Shown here: in pieces, positions 1 to 9,828 of the stretch
Layout: each line of letters opens with the position of its first letter
Numbering within the stretch: the first letter of the stretch is position 1
Assembly: GCA_036426205.1 (NCBI GenBank)
Contig: WSYH01001235.1
Location: 62,001-126,000, forward strand
Length of the DNA stretch: 64,000 nt
Reading direction: 5' to 3'
DNA from: Ascaphus truei
Lineage: Eukaryota > Chordata > Amphibia > Anura > Ascaphidae
Program-made: the position numbers and the translations under genes
The notes under the pieces: generated by a model
Seen by the model: only the letters and a program-made list of their open reading frames with translations
What the model was told of the DNA's origin: nothing
The model's database searches: none

Positions 1-1279
1 TAAGCGATATTCATTGAATAGTAGTCGATAATTGTACGTTCTGTGCATCGGGGATCCCGAAACATCCAGTCAGCACCAAGACGTAGTGTTGGCATATTAC
101 AGAACCGGAGAAGAAGGGCCACACTGTAAAAAGTGACTGTTTTCTGCTGTAAAATATTAACTCGCAACTGTGGAAAGCCAAATGCATGAAAAGCACAAAG
201 CGATATTTGCTTCTCTACACTCTATCCAGGTATAAACTGTTCCTGTTTTCATGCCTGGAGCCCAACCTACTGCAAACAATACTTAGGGCGTTAGAGTGAC
301 TGAAAAGCAAAACCTTAATAAAAGCCTTTACGCCTTCCAACACTGTTTTGCACTCAATTTACTGTGGGAGCTGGACTAAGTTTGTTATTTATGGGAAGAA
401 GGTCATCAAACTGCATCAAGTGGACGTATGGGACTGTTAGGAAAAACTGGTTTTGTGGAAATGTACTTGTGAGCCTTTTTATCTACATTTGTTTCATAAT
501 AGTTGCAGGCCATGAAGCCTAGAACACAGGCACTTCTAAAAGTCGTTTTCTTCATTTTTCCGTTTCCCTCTGGACGTACGTGGCACAGTATGTCCAGGCC
601 CTGGCCAGAGAAAGAAACACTATTGACATACTAGGTCTCACATCCGGGTTTTGCTCGTTTCCAGGGAATGACTGGGCTCACCGCTCCGGGTCTGATCGAA
701 CGCCATTGGATTAAACGCCATTTTCGCTATTGGGAGGTGATCACGGCCATGTAAATCACTCCTAAACAATCACATTATTTTTTTTATGATAATTTTTTTT
801 TTTTAGGCGTGATGAAATGTTACATTTTTGTTTATAATTGAAATAAGGTATGTGTACAGTATACATGTTCAATGTCTCAGAAGATTTCACTACTGTATCC
901 AATTATTAAAGTAACCCCTGGATACAAGCAAATTTTCCACCAAGAAAGTATTCTAGAAACAATCTAGGACCCGTGATCCGTCTGGCTCCGCCGGCAGCTA
1001 GCAGAATGCTGCCACATGATCCGGTGGTGTCATTGTCATTTTCTAATGGTGACCCTGTGGCCATATTTGTCATTTTTCTTGGTGTCACATCAGCATAAAG
1101 AAAACCCTACAATTAGCTTGGCCCTAGGAGGACGGGGGACCAGAGATCAGTTATTAAGGACACCCTAGTCCAGATACACACACACACACACAAACACACC
1201 GCAACGGCTGCTTTAATACAACTATTACTTTTTGATACAACTTTACAAAACCAATGCAAGTTTGCTACATCAATGCAAC
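1..1279. other. unassigned AT-rich sequence with a CA microsatellite
   Basis: No gene or repeat family is recognised here. The only clear structure is a short CA-rich microsatellite at 1175-1198. The small open frames are short and show no family motif. The stretch ends at the 16-bp direct repeat flanking the foldback insert. Confidence 0.5.
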
Positions 1280-1295
1280 ATAAAACAGACACAAG
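1280..1295 (+). repeat. 16-bp direct repeat, left copy (target-site duplication candidate)
   Basis: The 16-mer ATAAAACAGACACAAG occurs here and again, base-identical, at 2996-3011. The inverted-repeat arm starts at the very next base, so the pair is best read as a target-site duplication around the 1.7-kb insert. Confidence 0.7.
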
Positions 1296-2995
1296 GGAAA
1301 AAGGAATGTATCTGAAGGCGCCTAGAATAACAATTGCTATAAAAAGGATATATGAAAACCAAGCCTGTTGGCTGATGGAACGTAGCTCCTCACGATGTGC
1401 TTTAAAAGAAAGAAAAAGCACAACACATAGCGTAATACTGTAGATGATCGGACAAACAACACTTAAGACAACATATAACAGCTGAGAAACAGTTAGGTGA
1501 AATTATACAATAAAAATATTTAATAACAATTAATAATAATTCATATTATACATGGAGATATAAAAATATGGACAGGTTAAAATGAAATAATGAAATAATG
1601 ACTGAAGTGCTCCGCAGCACCGATGGTGACGGTTGCAATGCCTACTCACCAGATGGAATAGGTAAGCAGGCGGTGGATAATTTAGAGAGTATCCCCTCTC
1701 GTTTCGGTAAGCTGTTTCCTGCTGGCGGCGTCTCCGTTAATGCGTGTGTATCGATCTGCATGCAGGATCTCCCGCGGCACGCTGGGAAGGACGCCCAGAT
1801 GGTTAGGAGCGGCAACAGCTGATTCGGCTCGCCGTCAGCAACAGCAGGCTAGCTGGTTAGCAGCGAACGCAGATTCGGCAATGCGTGGGGGGAATCACCA
1901 AAGGCCAAGGTGCAGAGTACTGGAATCGCCACCCTACGCGTTTCAAAAGCTCTCTGCTTTCTTCCTCAGGGGTATGTGAAGTAAAAAGTCCAGCAACGTC
2001 CCGTCCCATGGATATAGAGAGCTCAGTTCAAAGTGAATTTCACTGAGATAAAAGTTGGGCTGTGCCAGGGATGTTCCACTTTCATATACTCATGGAAAAG
2101 AGTACCTGAGGTTTTTCCCATGTACACTCTTCCCATGAAACTGAGCTCTCTATATCCATGGGACGGGACGTTGCTGGACTTTTTACTTCACATACCCCTG
2201 AGGAAGAAAGCAGAGAGCTTTCGAAACGCGTAGGGTGGCGATTCCAATACTCTGCACCTTGGCCTTTGGTGATTCCCCCCACGCATTGCCGAATCTGCGT
2301 TCACTGCTAACCAGCTAGCCTGCTGTTGCTGACGGCGAGCCGAATCAGCTGTTGCCGCTCCTAACCATCTGGGCGTCCTTCCCAGCGTGCCGCGGGAGAT
2401 CCTGCATGCAGATCGACACACACGCATTAACGGAGACGCCCGCCAGCAGGAAACAACTTACCGAAACGAGAGGGGATACTCTCTAAATTATCCACCGCCT
2501 GCTTACCTATTCCATCTGGTGAGTAGGCATTGCAACCGTCACTATCGGTGCTGCGGAGCACTTCAATCATTATTTCATTTTAACCTGTCCATATTATTAT
2601 ATGTCCATGTATAATATGAATTATTATTAATTGTTATTAAATGTTTTTATTGTATAATTTCACCTGTTTCTCAGCTGTTATATGTTGTCTTAAATGTTGT
2701 TTGTCCGATCATCTACAGTATTACGCTATGTGTTGTGCTTCTTCTTTCTTTTAAATCACATCGTGAGGAGCTACGTTCCATCAGCCAACAGGCTTGGTTT
2801 TCATATATCCTTTTTATAGCAATTGTTATTCTAGGCGCCTCGAGATACATTCCTTTTTCCCATGCTCTAGCTCTGACCAGGGGGTCAGTTTTTTGTATCC
2901 TAGGCAGCCCCCTATGTATGTTTGATTATTTTAATATAGGGTATTATACATCACGTCATATCCTTTTGGTTAGCGCTACCTTTTTTTTTTTTTTT
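1296..2995. mobile_element. 1.7-kb foldback insert: two ~735-bp inverted arms plus a T-rich tail
   Basis: The left arm (about 1296-2030) is the reverse complement of the right arm (about 2138-2864), with roughly 107 bp between them. That spacer ends in a smaller nested hairpin (about 2090-2142). Homology covers short open frames on opposite strands, which is why the same hydrophobic peptide (around HREELRSISQQAWFSYILF) appears twice. After the right arm come 131 bp not present on the left, ending in about 15 T. The whole is bounded by identical 16-bp repeats. A 16-bp duplication fits target-primed reverse transcription of a LINE-type element, but the terminal homopolymer is T on the right side, which is not the usual tail. 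The family is unknown to me. Confidence 0.65.
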
Positions 2996-3011
2996 ATAAA
3001 ACAGACACAAG
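2996..3011 (+). repeat. 16-bp direct repeat, right copy
   Basis: This is identical to 1280-1295 and follows directly on the T-run that closes the foldback insert. Confidence 0.7.
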
Positions 3012-3261
3012 CTACTTAAGTTTCGTTTGTCAATTGCCAACTAGGCCTCAAAGCAACATTTTGCTGGTGGCCACTGAAATAGTGACATGAACAAGAAAAA
3101 AAGGAAAAAAAAGGTTAGCAATGCCTATTGCAAAAAAAAAAGAAATAAATAATAAATAAAAAATACTGAATCACATATGTAACCACAAAGTTATTTATGA
3201 AAACCCTCTTAAATCTAATGTGGCCACAGACTACGTTTCAGAGGCAAACTAATTTAAATTG

Positions 3262-3461
3262 GGCTGAATGAGTGGCCCGCGAACTCTGGAAACAATGGCA
3301 TTGCCTTTAAAGCTGGGGAACCCGGTTCAAATCCAGTGACGCTTCTTTATGACCTCGGGCAAGTAATTTTATATCTCTGCATGTGTCAGGCACCACACCG
3401 ACTGTAACCGCAGGGACAGTGTCTGTTAAGTTCTATGTACAGCGCTTCATACTGTCGCCCC
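3262..3461 (+). mobile_element. tRNA-derived SINE, MIR/CORE-like, 5' part
   Basis: The sequence contains a B-box-like GGTTCAAATCC (about 3332) followed by the core typical of MIR/CORE-SINEs: a GACCTCGGGCAAGTAA-type stretch and a degenerate TGTGCCTCA-type stretch. It is interrupted at 3462 by a probable LTR. The SINE tail resumes at 4274 and ends in GCTATATAAAATAAAG (4293-4308). The orientation is plus. It is a repeat fossil and not a functional tRNA gene: there is no cloverleaf. Confidence 0.65.
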
Positions 3462-4273
3462 TGTGACGAAATAGGCAGCAAGGCTTCCTAAAAATCCTAG
3501 GAAGCTCTGCCCTTTTGCCTATTTCCATCAAGGTAACCCTGCGCACCCAGGTTTCGTTCTTTTATTCCAATAGGCATTGTATTGTGGTGTACCTCTGTGA
3601 AAGCAGTGGTACTGCTTTACCCCTTGTATTGTATGCACTGCTATGTATATGGTGCTTTTACGTTGTGAAAGCAGTAATACGACTTTGCACAGTGTTCAGG
3701 AACTGGCAGGGTTTTATCCTGCTCTTATTCCATATCAGAGCTGTGTGTCCTGGGGCTGTATCCAGTGGCCTACGCTGGATTAGACATGTTGCCCTATTAT
3801 TCTGGGTCCACAAATCGGCACCCCTCTGTGAGACAATTCTTCCCCTATCATAGCTCTGGTGTCCCCCAGACTGTGACGGCTCCATGAGTTGGGGAAAAGC
3901 GTAAGCACTGCCACGAGTTCTACAGTCACTTATTGTTGGTGTCTTTTTGCAGAGTTGCTGTCAGTACAGTGATCGGTGCCTAGACTCTGTACGGTCGGTT
4001 AGTCTCGGTCATTGAGACCAACATGTATTTTAACTTGGGACTTCTACCGTAAGAATCCCGGAGTAACATCGAGGGCAAGCTTGCTTCGGCGGCACTTCCA
4101 CCTAGGAGTTCACCGCGTATCCCCGTTGTGGATAAGTATTGCTGTACCTGGTGTAGTGTGTGTGTTTTGCGGTTAACTCCGGCTAAATAAATCATGGTTT
4201 ATTAATTAAAACACTTCTGTTCTGTTTAGCGATTGTACGATCCTTTGTAGTCCGGTCAACCCTGATCGTGACA
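3462..4273 (+). mobile_element. probable solo LTR inserted in the SINE
   Basis: This 812-bp block splits an otherwise continuous SINE. It starts TGTGACGA and ends TCGTGACA. The ends are therefore imperfect inverted repeats (TGTGACGA versus TGTCACGA) with the TG...CA rule of LTRs. An AATAAA lies about 90 bp from the right end, which suggests plus orientation. The flanking 4-5 bases (gcccc / ctccc) are only a degenerate target duplication. No internal retroviral or Gypsy coding region is adjacent, so a solo LTR is the simplest reading. The superfamily is inferred: the end sequence resembles Ty3/Gypsy LTRs. Confidence 0.5.
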
Positions 4274-4308
4274 CTCCCATTGGGAGAAAAGTGCTATATA
4301 AAATAAAG
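4274..4308 (+). mobile_element. SINE 3' tail, resumed after the LTR
   Basis: The SINE continues with CTCCCATTGGGAGAAAAG and ends with GCTATATAAAATAAAG. The same 16-base ending closes the LINE remnant at 38555-38570, as expected if the SINE borrows that LINE's retrotransposition tail. Confidence 0.6.
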
Positions 4309-5130
4309 GGAACGCTGTTAATCTAATAAAATCACCAGCAGCTTTGTTAGTCCATTTGACAGATCCACTTTCTGAAGGCTGACAGTAATTGTAATTATCC
4401 TCTCAAAGGAGGTGTCAAAGCTAATGTTGCATGACTTGTTAATGAAGGGAAAGAGAAAAGTGTTAACCCCTCTGCTTTGCAATGCATTGTGGGACACTGT
4501 CAGCATAGGGGATAAGTAATATTACAGCCTTGCCCTCTATAAAGATTTAATTATTGAGCTACTCAAGTGTCACATGCTGTTATCATATGCTCTCAGTGAA
4601 GCATTAGTCACAAATTACGCAGACTTTTTTTTCTTTTTTGTAAATACTGTAATGCTTATTTCTGTATGAAATCCATTGGACTACAGCTGACCCCCCCCCC
4701 CCCCCCCCCCACCACCCCCACCACCCAAAAAGTCCTTCTTTGAACATCAGGTCAAGTAGGGTAATTCAGCAGTGGAGACAATTGCCTGTAATAGTGATAT
4801 CGCCATTACCAATATAACAAACATCAGGAAGATAAGGGGGACTGGAAGAACACTTACACAGAAGGAAATTGCAACACTGCAGATGAACTAGAAGTCGTAT
4901 CAGATACATGTTCACTAGAGATAGGAGAAAATGATACAAATTCGAAACAGCCTCAAATTTGCAAGTTCCTTTCATCCACGGATCTGTCTCGAAAAGGCAG
5001 ATCCGTTTTTGCTTTGTATCACTGAAAATCCGCAGACTAATTCTGATTTTTTTTTTAAATCTGCCTCAGTTTGCAAACTCTAAAATATGAGGGTGTGTAA
5101 AGAGAGAAGAGCATGCGAGAAGCAAAAAAG
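4309..5130. other. unassigned stretch with a C20 homopolymer
   Basis: No gene is recognised. There is a run of about 20 C at 4691-4710 followed by an ACC-rich tract. The remaining sequence has only short open frames. Confidence 0.4.
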
Positions 5131-5189
5131 ACCTAGTTTAGTAGAGTCCCAAGCACTATATACACATACCCTGAAATCTCCCTCCAATT

Positions 5190-5640
5190 AACATATGGAG
5201 AGACACGTGTGCTCAAAAATGGAGTGCATACACTTTGTCCCCGCCGGAAGCTGCTACGTGCGCAGCGCACAAAGTACGGCCCTCTATGGGGCAGTCGGCG
5301 TGTATGCGTGCACAAAGCGCGATGGCACAACCACCTTACCAAAAGACAAGCAATTTGTCTTTTGGAGCGGCAGCCGAGTGATGGCCACATCACAGCGGCG
5401 GTTCATCCAGTGAGGGCGAACCAGACGTGTGACGTCAGGGCCGCGCACCCACACCTCCGCGGTCTTTTCTTGCCAAGACGCGTCCCATCGCGACCCCTAG
5501 ACCTCAGAGTGTGGCTGAAACAAGGGCACGCTCTGACACGCGCACATGCAATGACTGGGGCCGTACCTGGGAAATATGCAAATGTGAGAATCAAACTATA
5601 TTTAAATGACACGCACCCCACACCGCCTAAAAGATTTCCA
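5190..5640. repeat. CpG-rich repeat with a CCAAT-type module
   Basis: This GC- and CpG-rich block contains GGTTCATCCAGTGAGGGCG at about 5400 followed by a GTGACGTCA-type site. The same module recurs in better form at 39721, 45191 (reverse), 54727 (reverse) and 63078. Open frames across it are incidental. It is probably a fragment of a dispersed nonautonomous element whose ends I cannot define. Confidence 0.45.
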
Positions 5641-5693
5641 TAAGACCTATACTGACAAACCTAGGGCCCCTTGTGATGTAAGGTGTACTAGTG

Positions 5694-5893
5694 CAGGGGC
5701 GCGCAAACTTCCTGCGCTGCGCCCCCAACCCCTTACCTCAAATGCTGCACGGGGTCATGTAACGTCACGTGATCTGCGGCATCTTTTGACGAAATATCTC
5801 CATGGCAACGGGTGTCAAATGGCGCGTGGACTGAAGCCGGGTAAGTGAGCCTCGCCCCCCCCAAAAAAAGTCTCCCCAGTTTGCGCACCCCTG
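5694..5893. mobile_element. hAT-type MITE, 200 bp
   Basis: The inverted ends are CAGGGGCGCGCAAACT and its partner AGTTTGCGCACCCCTG, about 16 bp with one mismatch. The flanks are tactagtg (5686-5693) and tatgagtg (5894-5901), an 8-bp target duplication with two mismatches. An 8-bp duplication and CAGGGG-type ends are standard for hAT elements. There is no coding capacity. Confidence 0.75.
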
Positions 5894-5977
5894 TATGAGT
5901 GTAAAGCCCTACAGAATCAGAACCGACAATTTCTGCTCTTCAGGGCAGCAGCTCTAGCATTGTTCTACATACTGTAA

Positions 5978-6247
5978 GTCTGCGCTTATAGTGCCGGCGA
6001 CGCGATGTTGCCCGAAAACAAATGCAGTCGTCGCCGCGTGCGCTTATAGTAAGCGCGACGGTGACAAAGCGACGGGGCGAAGCGATTTTTTGCAGCCGGG
6101 AATATTTGATTTTTCAGGTGCCGTCGCCTCATGTGACAGCCCCGGAACCAATCAATGGCCTGGTCGCCCGCAACGCCGCCACAAAGTGAAATACAACTTT
6201 CGCTGGCAACGACGACGGGTGACGTCACGGTCGCTATACGCGCGGCC
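5978..6247. mobile_element. PIF/Harbinger-type MITE, 270 bp (copy H1)
   Basis: The left end GTCTGCGCTTATAGTGCCGG and the inverted right end (reading GGCCGCGCGTATAGCGA) match the family GGCTGCGCTTATAGTGCYGG. It is flanked on both sides by TAA (5975-5977 and 6248-6250), the TWA duplication typical of PIF/Harbinger. The interior is CpG-rich and noncoding. Six further copies lie at 39258, 42534, 45636, 52064, 55173 and 62474. Confidence 0.75.
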
Positions 6248-6550
6248 TAAGATGTTGGATAGCTCGCCTGTCGCAGCATGCTTTCAGCTCTACTGCTCAC
6301 ACTCATGGACGCTCCCTGGCTTCCTTTAAAAGCAGAGCACTTCCACTTCCTGGTTGCCAGTTAAATGTGCCATGTGCGCAAAAAAAAAAAAAAATGAAAA
6401 AAGAGCACACCTGAGATATCTGGGAGATATGCTAATAGCCGGATCAGCTACAGATGTGAGCAGTAGAGTTCAAAAGTCTGCTGTGACAGTGGGGCTACCC
6501 AGGAGCAGTTTAATTCACTGCTAGAGGCGTTGCCCAGAATAGCAGGGGTT

Positions 6551-6913
6551 ATAGAGCTGGCCTAGCCCGCATGGGTGGCTACAGCTATTGACCGGGGGGT
6601 ACGGCCCCCCCCCCCCCCAGCTAGGCTGTTGGTCGCGTGCGCGATCAGGGAAGGCAGTTGGGGCGGTTCGTTTTTAAATAGAGCCAAGGAACAAGAAACT
6701 GTCACTTGTTCCTTGGCGTTCAACAGTTTCCCACCCACCCATCCCTTTTGACTTGTTAAAAAATAAAAATAAAAAAAATTTTTGTTTCCGTGTTAACATT
6801 TCTTTATTTTGCAGATAAATAAGAGTATATATTCGAGACAAGGAAGAAAAGATAACGATGGAGGGGTCAGTGGACCAATTGCTTTGTCGCGGCGGCAGTT
6901 GGGGGGGGGGGGG
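6551..6913 (+). repeat. Ngaro-1 5' A repeat (A1)
   Basis: It starts ATAGAGCTGG and runs to the G13 tract. The second copy is at 10726-11009, which lacks about 80 bp around an AT-rich stretch and a TTTATTTTGCAG motif. Copy 2 has about 180 bp of it at 19080-19259. The start is fixed by three copies and by the B1/A2 junction at 10725/10726. Confidence 0.85.
6683..6717. promoter_or_regulatory. 13-bp-stem hairpin in the Ngaro A repeat
   Basis: GCCAAGGAACAAG pairs perfectly with CTTGTTCCTTGGC over a 9-base loop. The same stem is intact at 10855-10889 and 19099-19133, although the surrounding A repeats have diverged. Its role is unknown. A cis-acting replication or recombination signal is an inference. 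Confidence 0.55.
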
Positions 6914-7347
6914 AGTAATTGGTCGCAGGCATTTGGGATTTTGGCGAGCGTTGCGGGGGAAAAGGATCCGCATTTATGCTCGGCGCTTTTTAAGTATCAG
7001 GATACGATTAGAAAAGCGTTTCAGAAACACGGGGGTCGTCCTTTCGTGGGTCAAATAGCCTCAAAGGGGTCAGGCGGGAGCATTTTCTGGTGCGCACATC
7101 AGGGAGAGGGCGTGCAGGTGGGAAGCAGTCGGGGGTATGTTGGCGTTACAACGAGTCAAGATGCAATTTTGAGAATTGTAGATTCCAACATACTTGCGCT
7201 GGGTGCGGGGGTCAGTATCCCAAATCAAAGTGCTTTAAGAAAGATAGTAAGGGTTTCAAGGGAGCAGGACAGCAGGCTGTTCAGGAAGGCGGGAACGCCA
7301 GTTTCAGCAGAGGCAATAGCGCCTTGGCTGGAAAAATACCCCAATAG
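6858..7347 (+). pseudogene. Ngaro-1 gag remnant with zinc-finger region
   Basis: Gag would package element RNA. The remnant is split over frames. A reading that begins MEGSVDQLLCRGGSW at 6858 runs into the G tract. In another frame at about 6930-7040 lies a conserved-looking stretch around LCSALFKYQDTIRKAF. In a third frame (about 7090-7347) is a cysteine-rich segment with pattern C-x7-C-x5-C-x3-H-x-C-x2-C (within VCWRYNESRCNFENCRF), resembling the C-terminal zinc finger of DIRS/Ngaro Gag. The same LxxxFKYQ segment is found in copy 2 at about 15760. The 5' half is missing, apparently joined out at the G tract, and the frame changes leave no intact Gag. The assignment by resemblance is moderately sure. 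Confidence 0.6.
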
Positions 7348-8351
7348 ACGGGCAGCTAGCTTATTACGAGAGGGGTTTAAGGAAGGATTCAGGATCCCCT
7401 TTGAGTATCAGGAGGGATCGGGGGGCGAGAGGAATTTGAAGTCGGTCAGGTTGAATGGGGATGTGGCAAAAGAAAAAATTGATAAAGAGATTGAGTTGGG
7501 CAGAATGGCGGGTCCTTTCCTTTCCCCGCCCCTGAAAAATCTTAGGGTGTCACCATTGGGAGTGGTTCCGAAAAAGGAGGCGGGGGCTTTCAGGTTAATT
7601 CAACATCTGTCTTACCCAAAAGGGTCGTCAGTTAATGACGGGATAGATAGGGACTTATGCTCCGTAAGCTACGCCACTTTTGATCAAGCGGCGGCTTTGG
7701 TGGGAAGGATGGGGCAGGGGGCATTGAGGGCGAAGGCTGACGTTAAGTCAGCTTTCAGACTCTTGCCGGTACATCCAGATTGTTTTCATTTATTGGGCTG
7801 TATGTTGGAAGGGCGTTATTTTGTTGACCTTTGTTTACCTATGGGTTGTGCATTGTCTTGTTTTTATTTTGAAACATTCAGCACATTTTTGGAGTGGGTG
7901 GTCCGCAATAGGGTGCAGGCAGCAGGGATCATACATTATTTGGATGATTTCCTTTTCGTTGGTCCGCAGGGGTCTGATTTGTGCGCAAGGTGGCTTTTTC
8001 ATTTTCAGCCATGGCGCGCGAATTTGGGGTTCCTTTGGCGAATGAAAAAACAGTGGCACCCACGACCACTCTCAGTTTTCTGGGCATAGTAATTGATTCA
8101 GTGAACAGGGAATATAGGTTACCTCCTGAGAAGTTAGTTGTTTTGGAGAGTATGATAAAGGATTTCATGCTTCTTAGGAAGGCCTCATTAAGACAGTTTC
8201 AGGTTTTGATGGGCCATTTGGTGTTTGCAGCTCGCATTATGCCTGTGGGAAGGGTGTTTTCCAGGCGCTTGTCAGCAGCTACAGCGGGGGTAAGGCATCC
8301 CAACCACTTCATTCGGGTCACAACAGATATTCGGAAGGATTTGGCGGTGTG
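7240..8351 (+). pseudogene. Ngaro-1 reverse transcriptase
   Basis: This is the polymerase domain of a DIRS-order element, making cDNA from element RNA. Visible in order: the leading LEKYPNRRAASLLREGF segment (about 7325), SPLGVVPKKEAGAFRLIQHL (about 7555), the palm aspartate in KADVKSAFRLLPV (about 7730), and the catalytic box YLDD (7937-7948). A frame change near 7985 moves the reading to the next frame, which carries the thumb/connection part (LSFLGIVIDS at about 8070). It ends at a TGA at 8350-8352, where copy 2 keeps TGG (Trp, then Gln-Glu-Phe). The stop is therefore a lesion and not the true end. It is followed in frame by RNase H. The gag zinc-finger frame overlaps its beginning. Confidence 0.88.
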
Positions 8352-8352
8352 A

Positions 8353-8880
8353 CAAGAATTCTTACAGAGTTACAACGGAAGGACGTTGTGGAGGGGGCGT
8401 CCAGCGCGGAACGATGAGCTGCAGCTATTTACGGATGCGGCTGGGTCAGTAGGGTTTGGTGCATATTTTAATGGAGCTTGGTGTGCGGAGGAATGGCCAG
8501 AGGATTGGCGAGGGACTCAGCTTATCAGGAATCTGACATTTTTGGAACTTTTCCCTTTACTAGTGGTTGTACATCTTTGGGGGGACAAGTTTGCTAACAG
8601 GAAGGTGACGTTTTGGTCCGACAACTTGGGTGTGGTGGAGGCTGTGAATAATTTTGGTTCACGGTCCCCACCAGTGTTGGTTCTGTTGAGGCATTTTGTG
8701 TTACGGTGTTTACAGCTTAATATAGGTTTCAAGGCTAGGCATGTTCCTGGAGTGGAGAACAACATTGCTGATGCATTATCACATTTGCAGATGAAGCTGT
8801 TTCGGAGGTTGGCACCGGGGGCGGAGACCCAGGGCGAACGTTGCCCAGCAGTCTTGTGGGATCTGGTAATGGAGGTGTGA
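8353..8880 (+). pseudogene. Ngaro-1 RNase H domain
   Basis: This is RNase H fused to the RT, degrading RNA in the hybrid. The acidic residues are all visible: Asp in LFTDAAGSVGFG (about 8428), Glu in FLELFPLL (about 8540), Asp in FWSDNLGVVEAVN (about 8610), and the His/Asp pair in ARHVPGVENNIADALSH (about 8735). The reading is open from 8353 to the TGA at 8878 and is in frame with the RT segment once the 8350 stop is discounted. The recombinase reading begins in a different frame over the last bases. Within this stretch the domain is undamaged. Confidence 0.88.
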
Positions 8881-9773
8881 TTGATTTAATCAAGGCTTCA
8901 CTCGCCCCGGGTACGTGGGGTGCTTAGGTGGCTGCTTGGCGAGAATTTCGGGAGGCGGAAAGGTTGGCGGGAGGAAAGATCTCGGAGGTAGACATTTTGC
9001 TGGGTCACATGATGAGTTTGAGGGACAAGGGTTTAGCTGGTGGATCCATAGGGAGAAAGATGGCGGGTATATCGTTCTTCCTTAGGCTGAATGGTAGGGT
9101 TGATGTGTCCAAGTGTTTTGTGGTAAGGAAGGTGCTAGCAGGCATGGTTAAAGGGATAACTAGCAGGGATGGCAGAAGACCAGTGACGCCGGTAATTTTG
9201 GAAGGTTTGTTGCGGGCCACAGACGTGGTATGCTCTTCCAGTTTTGAGGCAGTACTTTTTAAGGTCACATTCATCATAGCATTTTTTGCAGCTCTGCGAG
9301 CAGGTGAATTGGTTTGTGTATCCAAGAAAGGAGGGGGTGGCTTGCAGTGGGCTGACGTAAGTTTAGGAGAAGGTTTGGTGAGGTTGCTGGTACGGAGGTC
9401 TAAAACGGATCAGAAAGGAAAGGGAGCGTGGATCTTGTTGAAGGGCTTGCCTGGAAGTGTGGTGTGCCCAGTAAAAGCGTTGGAAGATTAGTTGGCCATT
9501 AGGCCAGAACAAGGGGGTCCACTGTTAGTGCACAAGAACGGGGGGGCATTGTCAAGGTTTCAATATTTGCGGGTCTTTCGGATGTGTCTCAAGAAGCAAG
9601 GGTTAGAAGGGGGGCAGTATGGAACGCGTTCTTTTCGCATTGGGGCAGCGACGGAAGCAGCACGCGTTGGGCTCGCGGTTGCAAAGATACGGAGGATTGG
9701 GCGCTGGAAGTCAGACAGTTACCGGACATACATCAGGCCGGATTTGGTATGGGAGAATGTTGCGATAGAGTAA
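8866..9773 (+). pseudogene. Ngaro-1 tyrosine recombinase (integrase of the element)
   Basis: The enzyme would integrate a circular cDNA by site-specific recombination. The reading starts upstream of the first GTG, with ASLAPGTWGA (about 8895) typical of the N-terminal SAM-like domain. It is then broken by TAG at 8925-8927 and again by TAG at 9489-9491. Catalytic parts: Arg I in AALRAGEL (CGA 9297-9299), Lys region RRSKTDQKGKG (about 9400), box II SFRIGAATEAA (about 9630), GRWKSDSYRTYIRP with the nucleophile Tyr (about 9700-9740). Box II reads R-S-F-R where the family has H-x-x-R. The codon is CGT here (9627-9629) and CAT in copy 2, so the catalytic His has been lost in this copy. Confidence 0.88.
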
Positions 9774-9828
9774 TCATTCTGCTGTTGTTTTTCTTTTTTC
9801 CCACCATGTTTTTGCCTCCTCAGATTTC

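Noticed and set aside
1113..1421. Hydrophobic 102-codon frame as a small membrane protein
   Set aside because: It lies largely inside the inverted arm and is mirrored at 2735-3019. The two readings diverge at the arm end, as expected of repeat sequence.
3320..3345. B-box-like GGTTCAAATCC suggesting a tRNA gene
   Set aside because: No cloverleaf, and the surrounding sequence is SINE.
7985..8000. Programmed frameshift in Ngaro-1 RT
   Set aside because: No slippery heptamer is evident and the element carries several other frame breaks, so a mutation or base-calling indel is simpler.
8928..8930. GTG as the recombinase start codon
   Set aside because: Recombinase-like residues (SLAPGTWGA) continue upstream in the same frame across a TAG at 8925, so the frame is broken there and not begun.
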